Counted from the stretch's first letter, positions 28,705 to 37,720 are shown. The stretch is 64,000 bases of DNA from Roseburia sp. AF12-17LB (GCF_003479605.1 NZ_QUHR01000009.1:1-64000), one strand, 5' to 3'. Translations and numbers: made by a program. Notes: generated by a model not told the origin, from the letters alone.

Positions 28705-29403
28705 ATGAGTAAAATCGGAATTATCGGAGCTATGGAATTAGAAGTAGCAACATTAAAGAAAAATATGGATACAGACCAGATTACAAAAAAAGCCGGCATG
28801 GAATTTCATGAGGGTAATTTAAAAGGAATGCCGGTAGTAGTGGTACAGTGCGGTGTAGGAAAAGTAAATGCAGCAATGTGCGTGCAGATTCTTGCAGATT
28901 TATATGATGTAACACATATTATCAATACCGGTGTAGCAGGCTCTTTGAATCCTGCATTGGATATCGGAGATATTTTAGTATCTAAGGATGCTATTCAACA
29001 TGACATGGATGTGACACCATTAGGCTATGCAAAAGGACAGATTCCGGGATTAGAGCAGCTTGCTTTTGTGGCAGATGAAAAGTTGTGTAAGACTGCTGTA
29101 GAGGTATGTAAAAAAGTAAATCCGGATATTCATGTAACAGAAGGCCGCGTAGTAAGTGGAGACCAGTTTATTTCCAGCAAAGAGATAAAGGATGCATTGA
29201 TTGCAGAATTTCATCCGGACTGCACGGAAATGGAGGGAGCTTCCATCGCGCAGGCAGCAACTTTAAATAACATCCCATATGTAGTCATTCGTGCAATTTC
29301 AGATAAAGCAGATGGCTCTGCACAGGAGGATTATCCAACTTTTGAAAAGAAAGCAGCAGAGCATTGTGCAAAGTTAGTACAGGAAATGATGAAGGAGCTG
29401 TAA
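28705..29403 (+). CDS. mtnN: 5'-methylthioadenosine/S-adenosylhomocysteine nucleosidase
   Basis: This 232-residue enzyme removes adenine from methylthioadenosine and S-adenosylhomocysteine, giving the substrate for LuxS. IGIIGAMELEV at the N-terminus, NTGVAGSL, the catalytic MEGAS and AISDKADG are family marks. Length is standard. It starts 90 bases after luxS on the same strand, after a GAGGAAAG site, and a terminator lies downstream. Confidence 0.97.
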   Translation: MSKIGIIGAMELEVATLKKNMDTDQITKKAGMEFHEGNLKGMPVVVVQCGVGKVNAAMCVQILADLYDVTHIINTGVAGSLNPALDIGDILVSKDAIQHDMDVTPLGYAKGQIPGLEQLAFVADEKLCKTAVEVCKKVNPDIHVTEGRVVSGDQFISSKEIKDALIAEFHPDCTEMEGASIAQAATLNNIPYVVIRAISDKADGSAQEDYPTFEKKAAEHCAKLVQEMMKEL

Positions 29404-29510
29404 GAATCTTTGAATTGGGTAAAAAACCGCAGAAATGCCAGCCTTTTACCCTGACAAGAGTCAGCGAAGCCAGAATTCCCAGCTCATCCAGGAATCCGCA
29501 AAAAAAAATA

Positions 29511-29580
29511 CAACCCGGATATTTGTAATGCCCCTAAAACTATGCTTTTTAGGAAGCAACAAATATCCGGGTTGAATTTT
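29511..29580. terminator. Bidirectional terminator between mtnN and the transglycosylase
   Basis: CAACCCGGATATTTGT (29511-29526) pairs perfectly with 29559-29574. A-rich sequence lies before it and T-rich after it. The loop is 32 bases and holds a smaller hairpin (CCTAAAA/TTTTAGG). Confidence 0.85.
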
Positions 29581-29590
29581 TGCAGTCATC

Positions 29591-30268
29591 TTACATAAAT
29601 TTCATAAACATATTCAAAAACCGTAAATAGTCATCATAATTAAAGAAGCGGTCAAGAATATCCTGCAGGGCATCCTGTTCAAGGGAATCCCACTGGCTGA
29701 CAGAAAGGGAATTATCTGCAGTGCCTGCATTGTAGGCAGCATTGCTGTTTGCACTTGCAGCAACGGCTGTTCCGTCCGGAAGAGTGACACCTTCCTGCAT
29801 ATAGCCGGTGATTTTGGCTACATAATTCTGGGTTTCTTTAAATGGAGGAATTCCACCGTATTTTGCTACGTTGCCGCTGCCTGCATTGTAGGCAGCAAGA
29901 GCAAGGGAGGTATCTCCGTTGTATTTATTTAAAAGCTCGCTGATATATTTGGCACCTGCCATGATATTTTGTTCCGGGTCATAAGGGTCAGTACAGCCAA
30001 AATAAGAAGCAGTGGAAGGCATTAGCTGCATGATGCCCATGGCTCCTGATTTGGAAGTGGCATTTGCCTGAAAATTGGATTCCTGCTTTGCCATGGCGGT
30101 CAGAAGAGAAACAGAGACACCATAGGTATCGGCGGCTTTCTGAAAAATAGATGCAAGGGAATTGTTGCCTGCATTATTTAAATAGGATTCAAAATTATTT
30201 ACACCGTTTACAGAGGTTGTAGAAGCAGTGGTACTTCCAAGCGCAGCGGTAATCGGATCAATCTGCAT
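29591..30268 (-). CDS. Lytic transglycosylase, SLT domain, without signal peptide
   Basis: This 225-residue protein has a soluble lytic transglycosylase domain (about residues 45-160). The catalytic Glu lies in AKQESNF, followed by SGAMGIMQLMP and AYNAGSGNVAKYGG. Such enzymes cut peptidoglycan glycans. It starts MQIDPITAALG and has no signal peptide or membrane segment, like the CwlQ-type enzymes of Bacillus, so export may use another route. AAAGGAG upstream of 30268 decides the start over an ATG six codons earlier. No flagellar genes are nearby. Confidence 0.87.
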   Translation of the reverse strand: MQIDPITAALGSTTASTTSVNGVNNFESYLNNAGNNSLASIFQKAADTYGVSVSLLTAMAKQESNFQANATSKSGAMGIMQLMPSTASYFGCTDPYDPEQNIMAGAKYISELLNKYNGDTSLALAAYNAGSGNVAKYGGIPPFKETQNYVAKITGYMQEGVTLPDGTAVAASANSNAAYNAGTADNSLSVSQWDSLEQDALQDILDRFFNYDDYLRFLNMFMKFM

Positions 30269-30447
30269 GAATAGAACTCCTTTCATAATCTGAAATTCTT
30301 CTTTCTCATTAAGATGCGAATTCCAGGCTGTGTATTAAAATTACAATTTATTCTAGTATAGCATAAAAAACTTGTTTTTTGAAGTCTCATATTGTAGAGT
30401 TATTGTGTTTGATGTAGAAAGGGCGAATTAGAAAGAAGGATTACTGA

Positions 30448-31164
30448 ATGAAACAAAATGGCTATGTCAAAGCAGTGAAAGCAGCATTTCCGTATACGAT
30501 ACCGGTATTGACAGGTTATCTTTTTATAGGAATTGCATTTGGTGTGATGTATCAGGAAAAAGGCTACAATTTTCTTTGGGCAATCCTGATGAGTATCTTG
30601 GTGTACGCCGGAAGCGGACAGTATCTGGCTGTTAATTTCTTTGCACCGGGAGTCAGCTTCCTGCAGATTATATTCTTAGAATTTATGGTAAATATCCGGC
30701 ATGTCTTTTATGGACTGTCTTTAATAGAAAAATTCCGTGATATGGGAAAAAAGAAATTATATATGATTTTTTCCCTGACAGATGAGACCTATTCCTTATT
30801 CTTTATTACAAAAGTGCCGGAGGGCGTGGATGAGCACAAATTCCTGTTTTCCATTGCGTTGTTAGACCAGCTTTACTGGATTATTGGTTCTGCCATCGGA
30901 GCCATTGCCGGAACGCTGATTCCGTTTGACACAACGGGTATTGATTTTGCTATGACAGCATTGTTTGTCGTAATTTTTGTGGAGCAGTGGCTGACCAGCA
31001 GGAATCATTTGCCGGCGCTGACCGGAATTGCAGCATCTCTTATCTGCCTGCTTATCTTTGGCAGTGATAATTTCATTCTGCCATCCATGATTTGTATTAT
31101 GATAATTCTGTTATCCGGTCGTAAGGTGATGGAAGAAAAGGAGGTAGTGGAAAATGCCGATTAG
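30448..31164 (+). CDS. azlC: AzlC family branched-chain amino acid exporter subunit
   Basis: This 238-residue membrane protein with about seven hydrophobic segments is the large subunit of an AzlCD-type exporter for branched-chain amino acids. Family marks are FPYTIPVLTGYLFIGIAFG, YAGSGQYLAVNF and FMVNIRHVFYGLS. It overlaps azlD by 11 bases. No Lrp-type regulator gene is adjacent. Confidence 0.93.
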   Translation: MKQNGYVKAVKAAFPYTIPVLTGYLFIGIAFGVMYQEKGYNFLWAILMSILVYAGSGQYLAVNFFAPGVSFLQIIFLEFMVNIRHVFYGLSLIEKFRDMGKKKLYMIFSLTDETYSLFFITKVPEGVDEHKFLFSIALLDQLYWIIGSAIGAIAGTLIPFDTTGIDFAMTALFVVIFVEQWLTSRNHLPALTGIAASLICLLIFGSDNFILPSMICIMIILLSGRKVMEEKEVVENAD

Positions 31165-31489
31165 TGTGGAACGGTCATTATTAATTATTGTGGTTTGCGG
31201 ATTGGTTGTATTTACAACAAGGGCAATTCCGTTTGTCTTATTCAGCGGGAAAAAAGAAATTCCGGAAATCGTAAAATATCTTGGAAAAGTGCTGCCGCCT
31301 GCAGTTGTGGGAATGCTTGTTATTTACTGCTTAAAGGCAGTAAATGTAGTGAAGTTTCCCTTTGGTCTGCCGGAATTTATTGCAATTTTCGTAGTAGTTG
31401 TTTTACATGTGTGGAAAAGAAATAATTTACTGAGCATCGGTGTGGGAACCGTGCTTTATATGGTGTTGATACAGACAGTATTTGCGTGA
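31154..31489 (+). CDS. azlD: AzlD family branched-chain amino acid exporter subunit
   Basis: This 111-residue membrane protein with four hydrophobic segments is the small subunit that works with AzlC. TTRAIPFVLF and LGKVLPPAVVGMLVIYCLK are typical. It starts within the last codons of azlC, showing translational coupling. Confidence 0.92.
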   Translation: MPISVERSLLIIVVCGLVVFTTRAIPFVLFSGKKEIPEIVKYLGKVLPPAVVGMLVIYCLKAVNVVKFPFGLPEFIAIFVVVVLHVWKRNNLLSIGVGTVLYMVLIQTVFA

Positions 31490-31576
31490 TGTTAAAGAAA
31501 TCTTAAAGACTTGGTGCCTTGGTTCTTAAAGGTTCATTCGATACAATAATGGTGTACTTGGAAAGGGGAAAAGAAA

Positions 31577-32275
31577 ATGTATAACATATTGATATGTGAT
31601 GATGAACCGGATATCGTGTCCGCGTTAAAAATCTATCTTGCATCGGATGGCTATGGAATTTACGAGGCTTATAACGGTCGGGAAGCAATTGAAATGATGC
31701 AGAAAACAGAGATACATCTTGTGCTCATGGATATTATGATGCCGGAAATGGACGGCATCCAGACCATGGTGAAGATTCGTGAGAACAGCAATGTCCCTGT
31801 GATTTTCCTGACTGCAAAAAGTGAAGACAACGATAAGGTTTTAGGACTTATGGTGGGAGCAGATGATTATATTACCAAGCCATTTAATCCGGTGGAGGTC
31901 CAGGCAAGAGTAAAATCCCAGCTGCGCCGTTATATGCAGCTGGGAGGTGGAAACATGACAAAGAAGAATCTTGCCATCGGTGGCATTGAATTAGATGACA
32001 GTGCCAAGGTTGTGACGCTGGACGGAGATGCGGTGAGTCTTACCCCTACAGAGTATGATATTTTGAAACTGTTTATGGAACAGCCCGGAGTTGTATTTTC
32101 TCCAAAGGATATCTATCGCAAAGTATGGAAAGATGCGCCGTTTGGTTCAGAAAGTACAGTGGCAGTGCATATTCGCCATCTTCGGGAAAAATTAGAGTAT
32201 GACCCTGCAAATCCACGATATTTAAAAGTGGTGTGGGGACAGGGCTATAAGATGGAAAGAGGAAACACACCATGA
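31577..32275 (+). CDS. OmpR/PhoB family response regulator
   Basis: This 232-residue regulator has a receiver domain (1-118) with the acidic pair DDE, the phospho-acceptor Asp in LVLMDIMMPEMDG, Thr in FLTAK and Lys in YITKPF. A winged-helix DNA-binding domain (about 135-230) follows. It overlaps the histidine kinase by four bases (ATGA). The stimulus is not evident from the sequence. AAAGGGGAA precedes the start. Confidence 0.95.
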   Translation: MYNILICDDEPDIVSALKIYLASDGYGIYEAYNGREAIEMMQKTEIHLVLMDIMMPEMDGIQTMVKIRENSNVPVIFLTAKSEDNDKVLGLMVGADDYITKPFNPVEVQARVKSQLRRYMQLGGGNMTKKNLAIGGIELDDSAKVVTLDGDAVSLTPTEYDILKLFMEQPGVVFSPKDIYRKVWKDAPFGSESTVAVHIRHLREKLEYDPANPRYLKVVWGQGYKMERGNTP

Positions 32276-34245
32276 AAAAGAAAAAAAGAGGCATCAGAAG
32301 AGCAAGCGCAGTCATTGCATTTATTTTACTGACTTCAATTGCATTTTTATCTGCAGTATTTACGCTGGAAATGATAGACAGCCAGATCTATCGAAACAGC
32401 CAGGAGGAAACAGCGGCAGACTTTCAGGAGCAGATTGGTTCCTATCTGGCAGCAGAAATTTTTTCAGACTTTGTAAATTATGATACAGAGGATGCGCGGT
32501 CTTGTGCATACAGCCTGGCTGATGAGACGAACTTTAATTTTTATGTATTTAAAAAGAGTGTAGATACTTCCGTGGAACGAATCTGTACCATAGAAAACGG
32601 AAATCTGGGAAGCGTCATTCCGGAATACATGGCAATCGTGGGAAATTATGACAGTTATTGCTATCCGGGAATTTCCATAGATGTTTTAAACAGTCCGGAG
32701 CAGATATTTACGGAAGTAGAAGAACAGGATGCAAATCTTTCAAGAGGTGATATTTATGCAGTGGCATTCTTCCCGCTGGGGGATTTGACTTATCATGATG
32801 ATTTGTATTTTAAAATGAAATATATTGATTTTGCTTATAAGACCCGCTATGCAATCTTTGCGGTACTTGCAGGAAGTACAATTGGAGCAGTTATTTTACT
32901 GGTTACGCTGGTACGGACTGCCGGAAAGAAGGATGAAGAGGGCAGAATACAGAGAAGTTTTATCGATAAGATTCCATTGGAACTTTATGGACTGATGCTT
33001 TATATTGTTGAAGCCTGTGTGGCAGGATTTTTGGGAAACATATGGGGATTTTACGGAACGAACATAGGCTCCCTTGCTGCCATTGTGATACTGGCAGTAT
33101 TGACAGCGACCCTGCTTTTAGCATTTCTCATGAGCTGCTCAGTAAGGCATAAGACAAAGACGCTGTGGAGCAACACGCTGTTATGCCGGTTTGTAAAATG
33201 GCTGAAACAGGCATTGTCTTATATTAAAAAGCATATGCCGTTTATTTATAAAGGTGTAGTGATTGCACTGGGTATTACTTTCATAGAATTTATCGGTGTT
33301 CTGATGCTGGAAGACAGTTACAACTGGGAGTGGATTTTTCTGGTATTTCTGGTAGAAAAGGCAGCACTTTTCCTGATATTCTGCATCATACTGGCAAATC
33401 TCAATCAGTTGAAGCAGGGTGGTGAGAAGATTGCAGAGGGTGACTATGATTATCAGATGGACACCAGCCATATGCGTGGAGAATTTAAAAATTATGCAGA
33501 GCATCTGAATCAGATTGGAAGCGGAATGCAGACAGCACTGGATGAGCGGATGAAGAGCGAGCATTTTAAAACAGAGCTGATTACCAATGTATCCCATGAC
33601 ATTAAAACACCGCTTACTTCTATTATTAATTATGTGGATTTGCTGACTAAAGAGGATGTGGAAAATCCGAAGGTGCAGGAATACTTAGAAGTGCTGACAC
33701 GACAGTCTGCCCGCCTGAAGAAATTGATTGAAGATCTGATTGAGGCATCCAAAGCTTCATCCGGAGTGCTGAAGGTGAACTGGGAGAAATGTGTACCGGA
33801 GGTATTGCTGACACAGGCAGCGGGCGAATATGAGGAACGGCTGCAGGCAAAGAATTTAGAGCTTGTGATTCATCATCCCGAAGAAGAACTTTCTGTTCTG
33901 GCAGATGGAAGACATCTGTGGAGAGTTTTTGATAATCTGTTGAATAATATTTATAAATATGCACAGCCGGGAACCAGAGTATATCTTGACCTGGAGCAGG
34001 ATGAGAAAAATGTTTCCATCATATTCCGTAATGTTTCTAAGAATCCTTTGCATATGAGCGGAGAGGAATTACAGGAACGCTTTGTCCGGGGAGACAGCTC
34101 AAGAAATACGGAAGGAAGCGGACTTGGATTATCTATCGCACGGAGCCTGACAGAACTTATGAATGGAACGTTCGGGCTGCTTATCGATGGGGATTTCTTT
34201 AAAGTGACGCTGACATTTCCACATCATGTGGGAAATGAATCATAA
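32272..34245 (+). CDS. Sensor histidine kinase
   Basis: This 657-residue membrane kinase has an N-terminal membrane segment (about 10-32), an extracytoplasmic part (about 33-195), several further membrane segments (about 195-375), a HAMP-like linker, and the kinase core. The H box NVSHDIKTPLTSI holds the phosphorylated His near residue 442. The ATPase has an N-like box (VFDNLLNNIYKYA) and a glycine-rich box (GSGLGLSIA). The multi-span sensor region is unusually large and gives no hint of ligand. It pairs with the overlapping response regulator. Confidence 0.93.
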   Translation: MKKKKRGIRRASAVIAFILLTSIAFLSAVFTLEMIDSQIYRNSQEETAADFQEQIGSYLAAEIFSDFVNYDTEDARSCAYSLADETNFNFYVFKKSVDTSVERICTIENGNLGSVIPEYMAIVGNYDSYCYPGISIDVLNSPEQIFTEVEEQDANLSRGDIYAVAFFPLGDLTYHDDLYFKMKYIDFAYKTRYAIFAVLAGSTIGAVILLVTLVRTAGKKDEEGRIQRSFIDKIPLELYGLMLYIVEACVAGFLGNIWGFYGTNIGSLAAIVILAVLTATLLLAFLMSCSVRHKTKTLWSNTLLCRFVKWLKQALSYIKKHMPFIYKGVVIALGITFIEFIGVLMLEDSYNWEWIFLVFLVEKAALFLIFCIILANLNQLKQGGEKIAEGDYDYQMDTSHMRGEFKNYAEHLNQIGSGMQTALDERMKSEHFKTELITNVSHDIKTPLTSIINYVDLLTKEDVENPKVQEYLEVLTRQSARLKKLIEDLIEASKASSGVLKVNWEKCVPEVLLTQAAGEYEERLQAKNLELVIHHPEEELSVLADGRHLWRVFDNLLNNIYKYAQPGTRVYLDLEQDEKNVSIIFRNVSKNPLHMSGEELQERFVRGDSSRNTEGSGLGLSIARSLTELMNGTFGLLIDGDFFKVTLTFPHHVGNES

Positions 34246-34290
34246 TTGAGAAAAAGTCTTAAGATACAATATAAAAATGATAATGACGGG

Positions 34291-34319
34291 TTGACAAGTC
34301 ACAATGGGAATTTTAGAAT
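34291..34319 (+). promoter_or_regulatory. Promoter of lysA
   Basis: TTGACA (34291-34296) and TAGAAT (34314-34319) are spaced by 17 bases. The 64-base leader to the ATG contains the palindrome GCCTGCAGGC but no recognisable riboswitch. Confidence 0.75.
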
Positions 34320-34383
34320 ACTACTTAGCTGAGGCAAGAGGTCTGCGGCGGGAAGCCTGCAGGCGAGAAGGAGACTAACTATT

Positions 34384-35664
34384 ATGAAGAAAGAACCATT
34401 TGTGACAAAAGAACAGATTGAAGAAATTGTAAAAACATATCCGACACCGTTTCACCTTTATGATGAAAAAGGCATCCGTGAAAATGCAAAGGCAGTAAAA
34501 GAAGCATTTGCATGGAATCCGGGATTCCGTGAGTATTTTGCAGTAAAAGCAACCCCGAACCCATTTATCTTAAATATTTTAAAAGAGTATGACTGCGGCT
34601 GCGACTGTGCATCCCAGACAGAGCTGATGTTAGCTGATTCCCAGGGATTTGACGGAAAGCATATTATGTTTTCTTCCAATGATACCCCTGCATATGAATA
34701 TAAATTTGCAGACAAGATTGGCGCAATCATCAACCTGGATGACTTTACCCATATCGACTTCTTAGAGAAGACAATCGGTAAGATTCCGGAGACCATCAGC
34801 TGCAGATATAATCCGGGCGGAGTGTTCAAAATGAGCAACGGTATCATGGATAACCCGGGAGATGCAAAATACGGATTTACAACAGAGCAGTTATTTGAAG
34901 GCTTTAAGATTTTAAAAGAAAAAGGTGCAAAGAATTTTGGTATTCATGCATTCTTAGCAAGCAATACCGTAACCAACGAGTATTATCCGATGCTTGCAAA
35001 ACAGCTTTTTGAAGTAGCTGTTAAATTAAAAGAAGAAGTAGGCTGCCATATCAGCTTTATCAACCTTTCCGGTGGAGTTGGTGTGAACTATACACCAGAC
35101 CAGGAACCAAACGACATCCGTGTTATCGGCGAAGGCGTACACAAGGTTTATGATGAAATTTTAGTTCCGGCAGGTATGGGTGATGTAGCTATCTATACTG
35201 AGATGGGGCGTTTTATGTTAGCACCTTATGGATGCCTTGTGACGCAGGCAATTCATGAGAAACATACACACAAGGAATACATTGGTGTGGATGCCTGTGC
35301 GGTAAACCTGATGCGTCCTGCAATGTATGGTGCATATCATCACATTACCGTGCTGGGCAAGGATAACAGCGTATGCGACCACAAATATGATGTAACCGGT
35401 TCTCTTTGTGAGAACAATGATAAATTTGCCGTGGACCGTATGCTGCCGAAGATTGACATGGGCGATTATCTGGTAATTCATGATACCGGAGCACATGGTT
35501 ATTCCATGGGTTATAACTACAATGGTAAATTAAAATCCGCTGAGTTACTTCTGAAGGAAGATGGTTCCGTACAGCTTATCCGTCGTGCAGAGACACCGAA
35601 GGATTATTTTGCAACATTTGACTGCTTTGATATTTTGAAAAATATGAAAGACCCGGAAAAATAA
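34384..35664 (+). CDS. lysA: Diaminopimelate decarboxylase
   Basis: This 426-residue PLP enzyme decarboxylates meso-diaminopimelate to lysine. The lysine that binds PLP lies in EYFAVKATPNP, the PLP phosphate region in SGGVGVNY, and the catalytic Cys motif appears as SLCENNDKF near residue 340. It belongs to the longer Clostridia-type branch. It has its own strong promoter and is not under the visible lysine riboswitch that governs dapAB. AAGGAGA precedes the start. The tRNA-Leu gene follows 64 bases later. Confidence 0.93.
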   Translation: MKKEPFVTKEQIEEIVKTYPTPFHLYDEKGIRENAKAVKEAFAWNPGFREYFAVKATPNPFILNILKEYDCGCDCASQTELMLADSQGFDGKHIMFSSNDTPAYEYKFADKIGAIINLDDFTHIDFLEKTIGKIPETISCRYNPGGVFKMSNGIMDNPGDAKYGFTTEQLFEGFKILKEKGAKNFGIHAFLASNTVTNEYYPMLAKQLFEVAVKLKEEVGCHISFINLSGGVGVNYTPDQEPNDIRVIGEGVHKVYDEILVPAGMGDVAIYTEMGRFMLAPYGCLVTQAIHEKHTHKEYIGVDACAVNLMRPAMYGAYHHITVLGKDNSVCDHKYDVTGSLCENNDKFAVDRMLPKIDMGDYLVIHDTGAHGYSMGYNYNGKLKSAELLLKEDGSVQLIRRAETPKDYFATFDCFDILKNMKDPEK

Positions 35665-35666
35665 AC

Positions 35667-35695
35667 TTGCAATCTATTAGAAAATATGATAAACT
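35667..35695 (+). promoter_or_regulatory. Likely promoter of tRNA-Leu
   Basis: TTGCAA (35667-35672) and TAAACT (35690-35695) are spaced by 17 bases. A perfect hairpin, TTCGGTTC/GAACCGAA (35704-35723), lies between it and the tRNA. Confidence 0.5.
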
Positions 35696-35728
35696 TTCAT
35701 TTGTTCGGTTCGACTGAACCGAATAAAT

Positions 35729-35811
35729 GCCGGCGTGTCGGAATGGCAGACGAGGCAGACTCAAAATCTGTTGTGGGCAACCACGTGCGGGTTCAAGTCC
35801 CGCTGCCGGCA
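35729..35811 (+). tRNA. tRNA-Leu, anticodon CAA
   Basis: This 83-base cloverleaf has the acceptor stem GCCGGCG pairing with TGCCGGC, with one G-T pair, and discriminator A. The anticodon stem GCAGA/TCTGT encloses CTCAAAA, giving anticodon CAA for UUG codons. A long variable arm (GTGGGCAACCAC), typical of leucine tRNAs, and the T arm GCGGG-TTCAAGT-CCCGC complete it. CCA is not encoded. Confidence 0.95.
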
Positions 35812-35824
35812 TTAATATTTTGGA

Positions 35825-35855
35825 AAAGAATCGACTACTGGTCGGTTCTTTTTTT
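35825..35855 (+). terminator. Intrinsic terminator after tRNA-Leu
   Basis: AAAGAATCGAC (35825-35835) pairs with GTCGGTTCTTT (35841-35851), with one G-T pair, followed by a T-run. Repeat B1 begins directly after it. Confidence 0.85.
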
Positions 35856-35994
35856 ACGCGAGTAGCGAGAAAAATCTGGGAGAAAAGAAGGAGCCAAGCT
35901 CGCTTTGGCGAACTTCTTTTCTGTTCAGATTTGGCGAGCACCGCGATAACTCGAGAAACTCGCTAAGCGTGTTTCCCGTAGTTACGCGAGTAGA
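35855..35994 (+). repeat. Family B repeat, copy 1 (longest)
   Basis: This element of about 140 bases is bounded by direct repeats TTACGCGAGTAG (35855-35866 and 35983-35994). Inside is a long hairpin: AAATCTG, GAAAAGAAG and CCAA on the left pair with TTGG, CTTCTTTTC and CAGATTT on the right. It is followed by the family core hairpin with GAAAC and GTTTC arms around TCGCTAAGCGT. Related cores occur at 54373-54432, 57108-57152 and 61089-61131. It fills the gap between the tRNA terminator and the MATE gene. Confidence 0.75.
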
Positions 35995-36010
35995 AGGTAA
36001 GGAGGATTAC

Positions 36011-37381
36011 ATGGAACAGACCAATGACAGAACATTTTTAGAAACAGAACCGGTAGGAAAGCTGTTATTAAAACTGGCATTGCCTACCGTTGCAGCCCAG
36101 TTGATTAATATGATGTATAACATAGTAGACCGTATGTACATCGGCCATATTCCGGGGGATGGTGCAATGGCACTGACCGGAGTTGGTGTATGCATGCCGC
36201 TTATTATGGTAGTATCTGCGTTTGCAGCACTGATTAGCAATGGCGGTGCTCCACGGGCAACCATATTTATGGGAAAAGGAGAGAAGGACAAGGCGGAAAA
36301 AACGCTGGGGAACTGTTTTGGCACCCAGATTATTGTATCGCTGATACTGACTGCATTTCTGCTGGCTGGAAACAGAGGCTTTCTTCTGGCATTTGGAGCC
36401 AGCGAAAATACAATTTCTTTTGCTGCTGATTATATGAATATTTATGCTATAGGAACGATTTTTGTGCAGTTGACCCTGGGGATGAATGCATTTATTACGG
36501 CGCAGGGATTTGCCAGAACCAGTATGCTGTCGGTACTGATTGGTGCAGTGATTAACATTGTGCTGGATCCGGTATTTATCTTTGGATTTGGAATGGGTGT
36601 AAAAGGAGCAGCGCTGGCAACGGTTCTTTCCCAGGCATGTTCCTGTATCTGGGTGCTGGCTTTCTTATGCGGAAAGAAAACGCATCTTCGCCTGAAAGGA
36701 AAAAATATGGTTTTGCAGGCAAATATTATTTGGCCGAGTATTGCACTTGGAACAGCAATGTTTATTATGCAGGCAAGCGAGAGCGTGATTTCAGTCTGCT
36801 TTAATTCTTCGTTATTACGATATGGCGGAGATATGGCAGTAGGAGCCATGACCATATTAACCAGTGTCATGCAGTTTGCACTACTTCCGTTACAGGGATT
36901 GGGTCAGGGAGCGCAGCCGATTATCAGCTATAATTATGGAGCCAAAAGAGCAGACAGGGTAAAAGAAGCCTATTTCTTATTATTGAAAATTGATGTTGGA
37001 TTTTCCTTTGTTTTGTGGGCACTGGTGATGGCATTTCCAAGAGCATTTGCAGCCATGTTTACCTCAGATGCGGCACTGATTGCGTATACTGGAAATGCAC
37101 TCCGGATTTATCTTATGGCAATTATGATATTCGGAATCCAGATGGCGTGTCAGATGGCATTTACATCACTGGGAAAAGCAGTATCTTCTATTATTGTAGC
37201 GGTCATGCGTAAATTCGTATTATTACTGCCGCTTATTTATATTATGCCACACATTTTTACCGGCAATCAGGCAATGGCAGTTTATATGGCAGAGCCGGTA
37301 GCGGATGTGCTGGCGGTAAGCTTTACGTCTGTACTGTTCTATTTCCAGTTCCGCAAGGTGCTGCGTCAGATAGAAGAATAG
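36011..37381 (+). CDS. MATE family efflux transporter
   Basis: This 456-residue membrane protein with twelve predicted segments belongs to the MATE multidrug/toxin antiporters, DinF/NorM-like branch. Family marks are the N-terminal GKLLLKLALPTVAAQLINM and MYNIVDRMYIGHI segments. Substrate is unknown. GGAGG at 36001-36005 places the start at 36011; an in-frame ATG 14 codons upstream lies inside repeat B1 and lacks a ribosome site. Confidence 0.93.
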   Translation: MEQTNDRTFLETEPVGKLLLKLALPTVAAQLINMMYNIVDRMYIGHIPGDGAMALTGVGVCMPLIMVVSAFAALISNGGAPRATIFMGKGEKDKAEKTLGNCFGTQIIVSLILTAFLLAGNRGFLLAFGASENTISFAADYMNIYAIGTIFVQLTLGMNAFITAQGFARTSMLSVLIGAVINIVLDPVFIFGFGMGVKGAALATVLSQACSCIWVLAFLCGKKTHLRLKGKNMVLQANIIWPSIALGTAMFIMQASESVISVCFNSSLLRYGGDMAVGAMTILTSVMQFALLPLQGLGQGAQPIISYNYGAKRADRVKEAYFLLLKIDVGFSFVLWALVMAFPRAFAAMFTSDAALIAYTGNALRIYLMAIMIFGIQMACQMAFTSLGKAVSSIIVAVMRKFVLLLPLIYIMPHIFTGNQAMAVYMAEPVADVLAVSFTSVLFYFQFRKVLRQIEE

Positions 37382-37384
37382 TTC

Positions 37385-37412
37385 AAAAAGAGCCTTTTTT
37401 GAGGCTCTTTTT
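37385..37412 (+). terminator. Intrinsic terminator after the MATE gene
   Basis: AAAAAGAGCCT (37385-37395) pairs with AGGCTCTTTTT (37402-37412) and ends in a T-run. It abuts the promoter of the next operon. Confidence 0.85.
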
Positions 37413-37414
37413 CG

Positions 37415-37442
37415 TTGACAATAAGTTATCATATATGATAAC
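37415..37442 (+). promoter_or_regulatory. Promoter with 18-base palindromic operator of the XRE operon
   Basis: TTGACA (37415-37420) is followed by the perfect palindrome GTTATCATATATGATAAC (37425-37442), which covers the spacer and the -10 position. A repressor bound here would block polymerase. The XRE-family gene starts 26 bases later and is the obvious candidate for autoregulation. Confidence 0.7.
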
Positions 37443-37467
37443 ATAGAGACAGTTGTTGAGGTGAGAA

Positions 37468-37701
37468 ATGGAGAAGAATAAGAGCAGGGAGCAGTCGACG
37501 CGTTCGGATGTGGTGCGTCAGTTGAAGGCGGTGCGCAAGGAACAGCATATTACCCAGGAAGTGCTTGCAGAGCGGGCAGGCACGAAGAAATCCAATATTT
37601 CCAGATTGGAGAGCGGAAGATATAATCCAAGTCTGGATTTTCTGGTGAAGGTAGCAGGCTGTCTGGGGAAGACCGTAGAGATTCAGATTATGGACAAATA
37701 G
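37468..37701 (+). CDS. XRE family transcriptional regulator
   Basis: This 77-residue protein is essentially one helix-turn-helix domain of the Cro/C1 type (about residues 16-72, with TQEVLAERAGTKKSNISRLESG). It resembles HigA-like antitoxins and small autorepressors. No toxin of the RelE/HigB fold lies beside it. It heads a three-gene operon under a palindromic operator. Spacing to the next gene is 19 bases. Confidence 0.88.
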   Translation: MEKNKSREQSTRSDVVRQLKAVRKEQHITQEVLAERAGTKKSNISRLESGRYNPSLDFLVKVAGCLGKTVEIQIMDK

Positions 37702-37720
37702 AAGGAGACAGGGTATTATT

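Noticed and set aside
34320..34383. Possible T-box or second lysine riboswitch before lysA
   Set aside because: The leader is only 64 bases and lacks the conserved T-box or L-box blocks.
35855..36010. Upstream start of the MATE gene at 35969
   Set aside because: That ATG lies inside repeat B1 without a ribosome site, whereas GGAGG stands five bases before the ATG at 36011.
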